In this document: in pieces, positions 17,200 to 24,473 of the stretch
Layout: each line of letters starts with the position of its first letter
Numbering within the stretch: the first letter of the stretch is position 1
Assembly: GCA_900314765.1 (NCBI GenBank)
Contig: OMWN01000075.1
Location: 1-60,739, forward strand
Direction of reading: 5' to 3'
DNA: 60,739 nt
DNA from: an uncultured Selenomonadales bacterium
Lineage (GTDB): Bacteria > Bacillota > Negativicutes > Selenomonadales > Selenomonadaceae
The notes under the pieces: model-generated
What the model was told of the DNA's origin: nothing
The model's database searches: none
What the model saw: the letters and a program-made list of their open reading frames with translations, nothing else
Position numbers and translations under genes: made by a program

Positions 17200-18009
17200 T
17201 CAATCCACTTCCATTTCTTTGAGAAAGCTTATGATTTTGCGAAATGCGTCATCTGATGACATCTCATTCCAGTTTTTTCGCGATGTTGCGAGACGCTGCC
17301 GATAGCGTTTGTCGCTGAACGTCATTTCAAGGCGGCGAACGATGTCCGCAACGGTGTGTTCCCGCATGTCTCCCTTTCCAAAGATATAGAAGTCAAAACA
17401 GTGCTGGAGACGATTTTTGTCAACAACATCGACAAGATAGCTTAAGTCGAACACATCCTTGAACCGTGTAGAGAATGGGCCAAATTTCAAAAGTGATTTC
17501 AGCTTCTCCGTGAGCATCTGCTCCTTTGAATTGATGAGCAAGCTGGCACCGTCGTCATCCATGCAGACATCGAAGCAGTATTCGTCCTGCTCAATGTTGA
17601 AATCCTTGTGAACGCCGAAATCGATTTTCGTCTTGATGGAATTTCCCTCGCTGTCATGGATGATGACATAAACACGTTTTCCTTTATAGTCCTGCTGGCG
17701 AAGCGCTTCTATGCGCCCTGTTCGCTCAACGTGAAAATCCGAGTGCTTGTCTAGCTCCTGCAGAAAGCGGTCGATGGCAGCATCAGAAAGAGAATAGTGA
17801 ATGAAGTCCATGTCAATATCCTGCGTTGCCCTGCGCACATCTTTGGTGATGCTCTGCATCACGACGCCACCCTTGACGGTTACATTCCGATGCAGCGCAC
17901 TGTCTGAAATCGCCTTGAGCACGATGTCTTGGCAAAGCCTTGCCTGCGCATTCGCCTCGCCGTAGCCTTCCTGCCGAAGCATTGCGACCCATTCCGCCAA
18001 ATTCGCCAT
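17200..18009 (-). CDS. abiEii: AbiEii-type nucleotidyltransferase toxin (type IV toxin-antitoxin)
   Basis: 269 residues. The nucleotidyltransferase core is VKGGVVM (GG 47-48) followed by RRATQDIDMDF (D64, D66, D68), as in the AbiEii/MenT family. Downstream comes the basic helical region KEQMLTEKLKSLLKFG typical of the family. AbiE systems protect against phage by abortive infection; the related MenT toxins add nucleotides to tRNA acceptor ends. The ATG overlaps the stop of the antitoxin gene by 1 nt (TGATG), so the pair is translationally coupled. It lies inside the tRNA-Leu-bounded segment. Confidence 0.88.
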   Translation of the reverse strand: MANLAEWVAMLRQEGYGEANAQARLCQDIVLKAISDSALHRNVTVKGGVVMQSITKDVRRATQDIDMDFIHYSLSDAAIDRFLQELDKHSDFHVERTGRIEALRQQDYKGKRVYVIIHDSEGNSIKTKIDFGVHKDFNIEQDEYCFDVCMDDDGASLLINSKEQMLTEKLKSLLKFGPFSTRFKDVFDLSYLVDVVDKNRLQHCFDFYIFGKGDMREHTVADIVRRLEMTFSDKRYRQRLATSRKNWNEMSSDDAFRKIISFLKEMEVD

Positions 18010-18551
18010 CAGAAAACCTCCTGTTCCAAAATTTCCCGAATTTTGCCTGCCCGTGGGAATCGCATAAGGTATTCCTGCAAATTTGTTATGTCCAGTTCCT
18101 CCGCATGTGCGCGGTAGCGGCGCAGCACTTCCTTGTAGAAGTCGTATGGCAGCTTCGTCTTGTTTCGAGCAAGCTCTATCAGCATTCGCTCCTTGTCGTA
18201 GATGGGGACGGAAACGCCATCAATCTTGGCCGTTGTCTCACCAACATGAAGAATATGCGATGGGAGGAAATACTGATGCACGCGCGCATCGCGGATTTTT
18301 GCGTGGTCGGTGTCCGTCGCCAATGCGTAACGCTCGGGGATGTCATCCGTGAGGCCGTAATGGTAATAGGCACTCTCCATTGTCAGAATGGCGTTTGGGT
18401 ATTTCTTAATGATGACGGCAATTTCCGGCACGATTTTCTGCGTCGCATAGATGCCTCGCTCCAGTTTGAACAGTTCCTTCCGCTTGAGTGCGGCGTTAAT
18501 CTGATATGGGCTTTGGAAATGCTGCTCACATTCAGCGTAATTCATCAGCAT
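18009..18551 (-). CDS. abiEi: AbiEi-type antitoxin/autorepressor
   Basis: About 180 residues. An N-terminal winged-helix region (about 1-45, ending LERGIYATQ) is followed by the AbiEi-like middle part (ESAYYHYGLTDDIP, then YDKERMLIELAR). In characterised AbiE systems this protein represses its own promoter by binding inverted repeats and neutralises the nucleotidyltransferase. Here a 16-bp perfect inverted repeat lies in the leader. I placed the start at ATG 18551, 9 nt after AAGGAG; the ATG at 18560 abuts that site. Confidence 0.82.
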   Translation of the reverse strand: MLMNYAECEQHFQSPYQINAALKRKELFKLERGIYATQKIVPEIAVIIKKYPNAILTMESAYYHYGLTDDIPERYALATDTDHAKIRDARVHQYFLPSHILHVGETTAKIDGVSVPIYDKERMLIELARNKTKLPYDFYKEVLRRYRAHAEELDITNLQEYLMRFPRAGKIREILEQEVF

Positions 18552-18573
18552 GGTTTGCATCTCCTTTCGTTAG

Positions 18574-18621
18574 GTAAATATCCGTAAAAAATAAATTTTA
18601 CGGATATTTACTTTAATTATA
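18574..18621 (-). promoter_or_regulatory. AbiE promoter with a 16-bp perfect inverted-repeat operator
   Basis: On the minus strand an extended -10 (TGATATAAT, hexamer 18616-18621) is followed by the arms GTAAATATCCGTAAAA (18574-18589) and TTTTACGGATATTTAC (18596-18611), spaced by 6 nt. The repeat covers the expected start site. This fits negative autoregulation, as known for AbiEi. Confidence 0.75.
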
Positions 18622-18660
18622 TCACGCTTTTAAAAATTTGCTACAAACTTTTCCACATCA

Positions 18661-18694
18661 AAAAAAGAGCGGCTATGATGATTGCTCTTTTTTT
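18661..18694. terminator. Bidirectional terminator-like hairpin in the abiEi/AAA-ATPase gap
   Basis: AAAAAAGAGC (18661-18670) pairs with GCTCTTTTTT (18684-18693). It is not directly behind any called gene. It may insulate the divergent promoters or end a short minus-strand transcript from 18695-18840, where I see no good gene. Confidence 0.55.
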
Positions 18695-18839
18695 ACCCTC
18701 GTTGGGGGCAATTACCGCTGAGAGGGAAAAGCATACGTTGTCTGCGCATACAAAAAAGAACCAGCACATCCGCACCAGCTCTTTTCCTTCATTGAAAGCC
18801 TGTGAGGCGTACATTATCATGATGAATAGTGACGCTTTA

Positions 18840-18848
18840 TGATATAAT
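18840..18848 (+). promoter_or_regulatory. Extended -10 promoter of the AAA-ATPase gene
   Basis: TGATATAAT (hexamer 18843-18848), about 65 nt before the chosen start. No clear -35 is seen. Confidence 0.45.
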
Positions 18849-18913
18849 ATGGGCAAAAAGGAAGTCATGAGCAGTCGATGATTTATCTGCTCAAAAATGG
18901 AGAGGGCATCAGC

Positions 18914-20518
18914 ATGCGCGAAATCACAACATCGCTCTATACGTTCGAAGATTTAATAAAGGGCAACTGCATCTATGTCGATAAAACGAAATACATTTAC
19001 CAGCTTTTAAAAAAGGCAAAGGCTCAAATTTTTTGCTCTCGGCCACGCCGCTTTGGCAAAAGTCTCACGATATCGACGCTCGAAGCGATATTCGAAGGCA
19101 AGCGCGAGCTTTTCAAGGGGCTCTATATAGACAGCACCGACTACGATTGGTCTGTGCATCCTATCATTCATATTGATTTTGCAAATGGGAACGTACAGAC
19201 TTTGGAGCTATTAACACGCACCATTCTTGAAACAATGCAATCTACCGCACAATCCTATGGTGTGTCACTCCAAGAAGACGACCCGTCGCTTGCTTTCAAG
19301 GAGCTCATAAGAAAGCTCTACGACAAGACGGGCAAAGGCGTCGTGCTGCTCATAGATGAATACGACAAGCCTATCCTTGAGCATATAGGCAGCATGGAAG
19401 ACGCCGAAAAGTACAGAGACTATATCGGCAACTTCTATCAGATAATCAAAGGCTCAGAGCGGTATCTGCGCTTCACATTCATCACGGGCGTCACAAAATT
19501 TGCCAAGGTGTCGATTTTCAGCAAGCTCAATAATCTCGATGACATTTCGATGAACCCATCCTATGGCACCATGTTTGGCTACACGCAGGATGAGCTCGAG
19601 TCATACTTCAAAGAATACATTGATAAAGCCGTTGATGATACAGGCATGAAACGTGATGAGCTGCTTGCTGAAATCAAAAATTGGTATGACGGGTTCAAAT
19701 TCGCTGATAAATCGCTGTCCGTATATAATCCTGTATCCATTGGCAGCTTCTTCAACAACGGTTCTGATTTTGAAAATTATTGGTTTGCCACGGGGACGCC
19801 GACGTTTCTGATGAAACTCCTCCGAAGCAATCACATTGTATTGTCAGACCTTCCGAGGAGAACGCTAAACGGCACGTCTTTCAATACGTTCAATCTGACA
19901 GACCTCGCTCAGACGAGCCCCGACGACGAGCGCCTCACGCAGCTCCTCTATCAGACAGGATACCTCACGATTGACAAGCTCCTCTGGAGCAGCCCCGACA
20001 AGGTATATCAGCTCAAGTTCCCTAACTTTGAAGTGTCATATTCATTCGCTCAAAATCTGCTCTCAGAGTACGCGCCGAAAGCATCAGCCACAGACAACGT
20101 CACCAAAATACGCTTGGCAGCCATGGACGGCGATACGGAGGCCATGATAGAGCATCTCAAGGCTTTCTTCTCAGCATTGCCGTATGATATACAGGTCAAA
20201 GAGGAAAAGTACTACAAGTCAATCGTCTATACAATATTCAGAATGTGCAACATGAAGATGATGACGGAGGTCACGACAAGCATAGGACGCATTGACGGCG
20301 TACTTGATGCGGGAAAGCATCTCTACATCATAGAATTCAAGCTGAACAAGACAGCCGACGCCGCGCTCGAGCAGATCGACGAAAAGAAATACGCCGACAG
20401 CTTCATCATCCCTGCAAAAGAAAAAGGCCAAGTCATACACCAGCTCGGGATTAACTTCTCCTATGATGAGAAGACAAGGAATGTAAGTGACTGGAAGGAA
20501 GAAATCATAGGCAAATAA
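18914..20518 (+). CDS. AAA-ATPase-like protein with C-terminal PD-(D/E)XK nuclease-like domain
   Basis: 534 residues from the ATG at 18914, 8 nt after GGAGAGG; the ATG at 18878 has no such site. The N-terminus has an atypical Walker A, RPRRFGKS (43-50), and a Walker B, LLIDEYDKP (145-153). The C-terminal part has IDGVLDAGKHLYIIEFKLN, matching the D...ExK core of PD-(D/E)XK nucleases. This architecture (AAA-ATPase_like plus DUF1703) is abundant in gut anaerobes and of unknown function. Its place beside AbiE inside the tRNA-bounded segment suggests defence or element biology, which is inference. Confidence 0.85.
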   Translation: MREITTSLYTFEDLIKGNCIYVDKTKYIYQLLKKAKAQIFCSRPRRFGKSLTISTLEAIFEGKRELFKGLYIDSTDYDWSVHPIIHIDFANGNVQTLELLTRTILETMQSTAQSYGVSLQEDDPSLAFKELIRKLYDKTGKGVVLLIDEYDKPILEHIGSMEDAEKYRDYIGNFYQIIKGSERYLRFTFITGVTKFAKVSIFSKLNNLDDISMNPSYGTMFGYTQDELESYFKEYIDKAVDDTGMKRDELLAEIKNWYDGFKFADKSLSVYNPVSIGSFFNNGSDFENYWFATGTPTFLMKLLRSNHIVLSDLPRRTLNGTSFNTFNLTDLAQTSPDDERLTQLLYQTGYLTIDKLLWSSPDKVYQLKFPNFEVSYSFAQNLLSEYAPKASATDNVTKIRLAAMDGDTEAMIEHLKAFFSALPYDIQVKEEKYYKSIVYTIFRMCNMKMMTEVTTSIGRIDGVLDAGKHLYIIEFKLNKTADAALEQIDEKKYADSFIIPAKEKGQVIHQLGINFSYDEKTRNVSDWKEEIIGK

Positions 20519-20684
20519 AGGCTTCCTTAATTTCCAGCTGACAACATTTTGACAACAAACCACATAAAACAGACAGGGACGGGCAGTGACAGGCAGGAAA
20601 CATTATTCCTCTCCAGCCCAGTGATAGCAAGGCATTCAGGGATTTATAGGAATATATGAAGACAGCCTAAAATAGCTGACATAG

Positions 20685-20741
20685 AACTCAAAACCAAACG
20701 GTGTAAAAGCCGTGCCGATTCAAGTCCGGCCTTCGGCACCA
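20685..20741 (+). pseudogene. Degraded 3' fragment of tRNA-Leu
   Basis: It begins in the anticodon loop (ACTCAAAA), then runs CGGTGTAA-AGCCGTGCCG and ends with the T-arm and CTTCGGCACCA. There is no 5' acceptor or D-arm, and the anticodon stem is broken (ACCAAA), so it cannot form a tRNA. The fragment and the following hairpin match 16863-16966 with few mismatches. Read as one end (attR-like) of an insertion or duplication. Confidence 0.8.
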
Positions 20742-20751
20742 TAGTAAAATC

Positions 20752-20787
20752 AAGGCTTTCAGGGATTTCCCTGAAAGCCTTTTTTGT
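20752..20787 (+). terminator. Duplicate of the tRNA-Leu terminator
   Basis: The stem AAGGCTTTCAGGG / CCCTGAAAGCCTT has the loop ATTT-like instead of AATT and the same T-run. It can also terminate the AAA-ATPase transcript. Confidence 0.8.
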
Positions 20788-21160
20788 TTGCTTTTGCTAA
20801 AATTGACTTATTTTAGTGACTTATGAGTGTTTACAAAAATACGTTTCAGTGATTTTCTCTCTTTGAAAATTTTCCGTGGGGAACCGGGAAAATTTGATTT
20901 TTACCAATTTGCTATAATCAGCCATTACATATACAGCAGTTTTTATTCAGTAAAAAGATCGGCCGTCAGTTGTATAAATTTTGCCACATTCTGAATCGCA
21001 TAAGCCAAAGAGAAGGAATAGAGAGAAGTTTGATTATTGAACGAATGGACATGCTCGTATATTTTAGCGCATGACGAGCATAATGATGTCAGCTTTTTAT
21101 TCATTCAGCGGGCAATTTATTGTATAATATATGAAAGGATGTATTGCGGAGGACGAAAAA
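20788..21160 (+). other. AT-rich intergenic region with one inverted repeat and a promoter
   Basis: No gene is seen. A 9-bp inverted repeat, AAATTTTCC (20867-20875) and GGAAAATTT (20887-20895), could form a hairpin. TATAAT at 21123-21128 is a likely -10 for the gene at 21161, without a clear -35. The base composition is AT-richer than in most of the window. Confidence 0.4.
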
Positions 21161-22834
21161 ATGACGGTAAAGAGCACAATGCCAATCGGCGTGACGGACT
21201 TCAAGGAATTGCGGGAGAATTATTATCTCGTGGACAAGACCGATTTCATCAGACAGTTCATAGATGGCAGGAGTGCCGCGACGCTCATCACAAGGCCGCG
21301 TCGCTTTGGCAAGACGCTTTTCATGAGCATGATGGATTGGTTCTTTTCCATTGACAAAAAAGAGGCGAGTGAGCACCTCTTTGACGGCCTCGCGATAGAT
21401 AGGGCTGGCGAGAAATACATGGCGCAGCGTGGCTCGCGGCCCGTAATTTCTTTTTCACTGAAGGGAATTGAGGGAAGCACATGGACGACGGCAAGAAATA
21501 TTTTCTGCCGCCGAATTAGAGAACTTTATAAAAAATATTACTATTTATGGGAGAATAGCGACCTAAAGGATGACGACAAAACCTATGCCCAAAATATTGT
21601 AAATCTTAAGGGCGAGCCAGAGGACTACCTTGACAGTCTTAAAGATCTTTCGAGAATGCTCTTTGAGTACCACGGGATAAAGCCTGTTATGCTGATTGAT
21701 GAGTATGATGCTCCGCTTCAGTACGCATACGACAACGGCTATTATGACGAAGCAGTAACATTTTTCCGCACGTGCTACAATTACGCGTTTAAGGACAATG
21801 AGTATCTCGATTTCGCCATCATCACAGGCGTGCTCCGTGTTGCCAAGGAAAGCATATTCAGCGGGCTCAACAGTCTCGATGTGTGCTCGGTCACGACGGA
21901 CAAGTACACGGAAGCCTGCGGCTTTACGCCTGCCGAAGTGGAGAGCATGGCAAATGAGCTTGGCTTTGCTGACAAGCTGCCCGAAATAAAAGAGTGGTAT
22001 GACGGCTATCACTTCTCTCAAAGCGACATCTACAATCCGTGGTCTGTCATTAACTACGTCGACAAAAAATTCACGCCGCAGCCATACTGGATAAATACTT
22101 CGTCGAATGGCATACTGGAAAAGTTGCTAAGCCACGCGGACAAAGAGCGCTTTGATGAGCTTGATGGACTCATCAAAGGTGAGCCAATCTGCACCGTCCT
22201 TAACGAGGGAATAATGTATGAAAGCATCGGAAGGAATGCTGAAGACCTGTACAATATGCTCCTTACATCAGGCTATCTGACAATAGAAAAAAATAGCGGA
22301 CAGCTTGATCGCAGACCTGTTGACATGATTATTCCGAACAAAGAGATATGCATGGTGTATGCTGATGAAATACTTAGATCATTGATGCCAACATCAGGAG
22401 TCGGACTTTCGTTGATGATGCTTGAGTATATGCTCAGAGGAAATGCAGAGAAGTTTGAGTCATCATTGAAGAAAATAGTTGAACAAATAGCGAGCACTTT
22501 TGACACGGCCAAGGACAAGCAGGAAATATTTTATCACGGGCTCATGCTTGGCTTCACGGCGACGCTTCACGGCAACGGCTATCAAGTGAAGTCCGAAGGT
22601 GAAGCTGGCTATGGCAGATTTGACGTCGCGATTTTCCCTCTCGACAATAAAAACCCCGGCGTGATACTGGAATTCAAGGTAGCCGACGATGAGAAAAGCC
22701 TCGAAAAAGCTGCCGAGGATGCGAAAAATCAAATCAACGACAAAGGATACATCGCGGAATTCGACAGCAGAGGCGTGAGAAATGTTTGGAAATATGGCAT
22801 CGCCTTCTGCGGGAAGAACGTACTGATGAGATAA
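21161..22834 (+). CDS. AAA-ATPase-like protein with C-terminal PD-(D/E)XK nuclease-like domain (second copy of the family)
   Basis: 557 residues from the ATG at 21161, which has GGAGG 8 nt upstream (the ATG at 21131 does not). It has the same layout as the gene at 18914: TRPRRFGKT as an unusual Walker A (44-52), MLIDEYDAPL as Walker B, and a C-terminus with GRFDVAIFP and GVILEFKVADD (D...ExK). The two proteins are clearly related but diverged, so this is an older family expansion rather than a recent duplication. It lies just outside the right tRNA fragment. Function unknown. Confidence 0.87.
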   Translation: MTVKSTMPIGVTDFKELRENYYLVDKTDFIRQFIDGRSAATLITRPRRFGKTLFMSMMDWFFSIDKKEASEHLFDGLAIDRAGEKYMAQRGSRPVISFSLKGIEGSTWTTARNIFCRRIRELYKKYYYLWENSDLKDDDKTYAQNIVNLKGEPEDYLDSLKDLSRMLFEYHGIKPVMLIDEYDAPLQYAYDNGYYDEAVTFFRTCYNYAFKDNEYLDFAIITGVLRVAKESIFSGLNSLDVCSVTTDKYTEACGFTPAEVESMANELGFADKLPEIKEWYDGYHFSQSDIYNPWSVINYVDKKFTPQPYWINTSSNGILEKLLSHADKERFDELDGLIKGEPICTVLNEGIMYESIGRNAEDLYNMLLTSGYLTIEKNSGQLDRRPVDMIIPNKEICMVYADEILRSLMPTSGVGLSLMMLEYMLRGNAEKFESSLKKIVEQIASTFDTAKDKQEIFYHGLMLGFTATLHGNGYQVKSEGEAGYGRFDVAIFPLDNKNPGVILEFKVADDEKSLEKAAEDAKNQINDKGYIAEFDSRGVRNVWKYGIAFCGKNVLMR

Positions 22835-22840
22835 CATATT

Positions 22841-22881
22841 AAAAAGGCATTCGAAGAAAAATTCCCCGAATGCCTTTTTTG
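22841..22881. terminator. Bidirectional terminator between convergent genes
   Basis: AAAAAGGCATTCG pairs with CGAATGCCTTTTT around a 13-nt loop, with T-runs on both strands. It serves the AAA-ATPase gene (plus) and the PepSY gene (minus). Confidence 0.88.
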
Positions 22882-22906
22882 TATGCCACTTTATTTTACG
22901 CGCTCA

Positions 22907-24238
22907 TCATAATTTTCTCATACGCACGCCCATCGCAATCGCGCCGACGAGGTAAACGAGTGGAAGCGTGAGGGCGATAAGACCGATGATGTTGCCGATG
23001 CCGCCCCAGATTGGTGCTGTCATGCCGATGATGATGAGCACGGCGAATGTGATGGGCACTTTCCATATCGGCGCTTTGAAGTCTGGCACGAATCGGCCAG
23101 CAGATTTGTTCACTGTATTTTTCCAACGTGTCGAGTGAACCATGAGTCCGCTCACAATCATGATGACGGTGAAGATGAGGTAGACAGCCCATATAATTTT
23201 CTGAATGAAGAGGTCGTGACTGTGTATGTGGAGGTTGAGCGCAGATGAAGCGAGCTTTATCCACGCAGGCATCGGCGCGAGGTACGGCGCCGCGCTAGTC
23301 GATGCGTCCTTCGGCACGAATACCATTTCGCCGAGCATGAAGTTCGTCATTTTCTTTGGTGGCTCTGTCATCTGCACAATGTAGAAGTCGTCACCCGCGG
23401 ACGGCATAAGCACGGATATGGCCACCATGTCCGGGTGCTCCGCCCCAGCCCGCGCGAGCGCATCGGCCGCGCTGATGATGCGCGCCTCGTCCCCACCGTC
23501 CGCCCGCGCCGCTTCGTAATGCTCCGCGGCCATCACGGGCGCCGCCTCCCTGTAGTCGGCGACGCCCACGGAGTACGCGACGATCATGAGCGCCGACACA
23601 GAGAGGAGTCCCGCAAATGTCGCGGCCGCGACGGAAAATACCTTGTGCATGTCCGAGTAATAGAGCCGCGTCGATTGGCGGCGCATGATGCCGAAGCGCA
23701 CGCCCTTCATCATGGGCGCGTAGATGAAAAATCCGCTGATGATGGCGATGATGGACAGGAAGCACATGAACGTGAGGAAATATCGACCCGCCACGCCGAG
23801 CCCGAGCTGCACATGAAGGATGTGAATCTTGAACATGATGTCCTTCACGAGCTTCGAGCGATATTTGCGCTCTTTGCGGCTCATCATGTCGCCCGTGCGC
23901 ACGTCGTACATCACTTGCTCGCCGCCCATGCGGAGCTGCGCGGCCTCTGACTTGTTGCCGCTGCCAAGCCTAAAGTATATCGTGCCACTCCCCGCGTCTG
24001 GCGTCGCCGCGACGATTTGCTTGCCGCTGTATGCGGCGCCCACGCGCTCGAGGCCGTCTGTCAGCCCCTCCCATATTTCACCAATGGACATCGCGCCGTC
24101 AGTCGTCATCATGTTCATCGTGTTTGCCGCGTTTATCTCGCGTCTGAAAAGGAGCCCTATCCCCGTCACGGTGAGCAGCAACAAAAACACCGCGCAAATG
24201 AGGCTCACCCATCGATGAATTTTCAGCATTGTTTTCAT
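22907..24238 (-). CDS. PepSY-associated transmembrane protein
   Basis: A 443-residue protein with the PepSY_TM layout. The N-terminal helix HRWVSLICAVFLLLLTVTGI is followed by an extracytoplasmic domain, then helices around 145-170 and 210-230, a second periplasmic-type domain, a helix after LHIHSHD, and two C-terminal helices. Histidines near membrane segments (HRW, KIHILHVQLG, DMHKVF, HIHSHD) could bind haem or metal; relatives are linked to iron and siderophore reduction. That role is inference. AGGTGA precedes the ATG. Confidence 0.82.
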   Translation of the reverse strand: MKTMLKIHRWVSLICAVFLLLLTVTGIGLLFRREINAANTMNMMTTDGAMSIGEIWEGLTDGLERVGAAYSGKQIVAATPDAGSGTIYFRLGSGNKSEAAQLRMGGEQVMYDVRTGDMMSRKERKYRSKLVKDIMFKIHILHVQLGLGVAGRYFLTFMCFLSIIAIISGFFIYAPMMKGVRFGIMRRQSTRLYYSDMHKVFSVAAATFAGLLSVSALMIVAYSVGVADYREAAPVMAAEHYEAARADGGDEARIISAADALARAGAEHPDMVAISVLMPSAGDDFYIVQMTEPPKKMTNFMLGEMVFVPKDASTSAAPYLAPMPAWIKLASSALNLHIHSHDLFIQKIIWAVYLIFTVIMIVSGLMVHSTRWKNTVNKSAGRFVPDFKAPIWKVPITFAVLIIIGMTAPIWGGIGNIIGLIALTLPLVYLVGAIAMGVRMRKL

Positions 24239-24300
24239 GATTCATGTCACCTGTTTATCAGCTCGAAATGATAACAACCACATGAGTTTATGCCTATTGT

Positions 24301-24447
24301 CGAGGTGATGCCAGTCCAAAGTAACTTAGCAATTTCATATAGGCTCTTTGGCTGGCTCCGAAGCGACATGTTTTCGCTTTTGCCGCGAGGAAGCCAGCCT
24401 TAGAGCCTGTCGAAATTGCGCAGTGGATGAGGACTGGCATCACCGAG
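24301..24447. repeat. Family 2 structured 147-bp element, copy B
   Basis: Ends are CGAGGTGATGCCAGTCC and GGACTGGCATCACCGAG. Compared with copy C the pair GGCGATG/CATCGCC has become GGTGATG/CATCACC, a change in both arms that keeps pairing. Placed between the PepSY promoter region and the 3' end of the hybrid kinase gene. Confidence 0.85.
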
Positions 24448-24473
24448 TTATTTTCCATCTATTTTTTACAACC

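Larger units (their letters stand above)
16862..20800 (+). mobile_element. Putative tRNA-Leu-bounded genomic island carrying AbiE and an AAA-ATPase/nuclease gene
   Basis: The stretch from the anticodon loop through the terminator of tRNA-Leu (from about 16863) is repeated directly at 20686-20790 with only scattered mismatches; weaker similarity extends a little further, to a TTACTTATGAG-like segment. Such flanking duplications are left when an element integrates into a tRNA gene. The roughly 3.8 kb between them holds an AbiEi/AbiEii-type pair and an AAA-ATPase with a PD-(D/E)XK-like C-terminus. No integrase is visible, so it would be a remnant or be mobilised in trans. The mismatches argue against a recent insertion; old tandem tRNA duplication is the main alternative. 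Confidence 0.5.

Noticed and set aside
18641-18868. Minus-strand frame of 75 codons between abiEi and the AAA-ATPase gene
   Set aside because: It crosses a terminator hairpin and the promoter of the divergent gene, has no ribosome-binding site and an implausible composition.
16921-20684. Phage or ICE integrase within the tRNA-bounded segment
   Set aside because: The only genes seen are the AbiE pair and the AAA-ATPase; no recombinase motifs in any frame.
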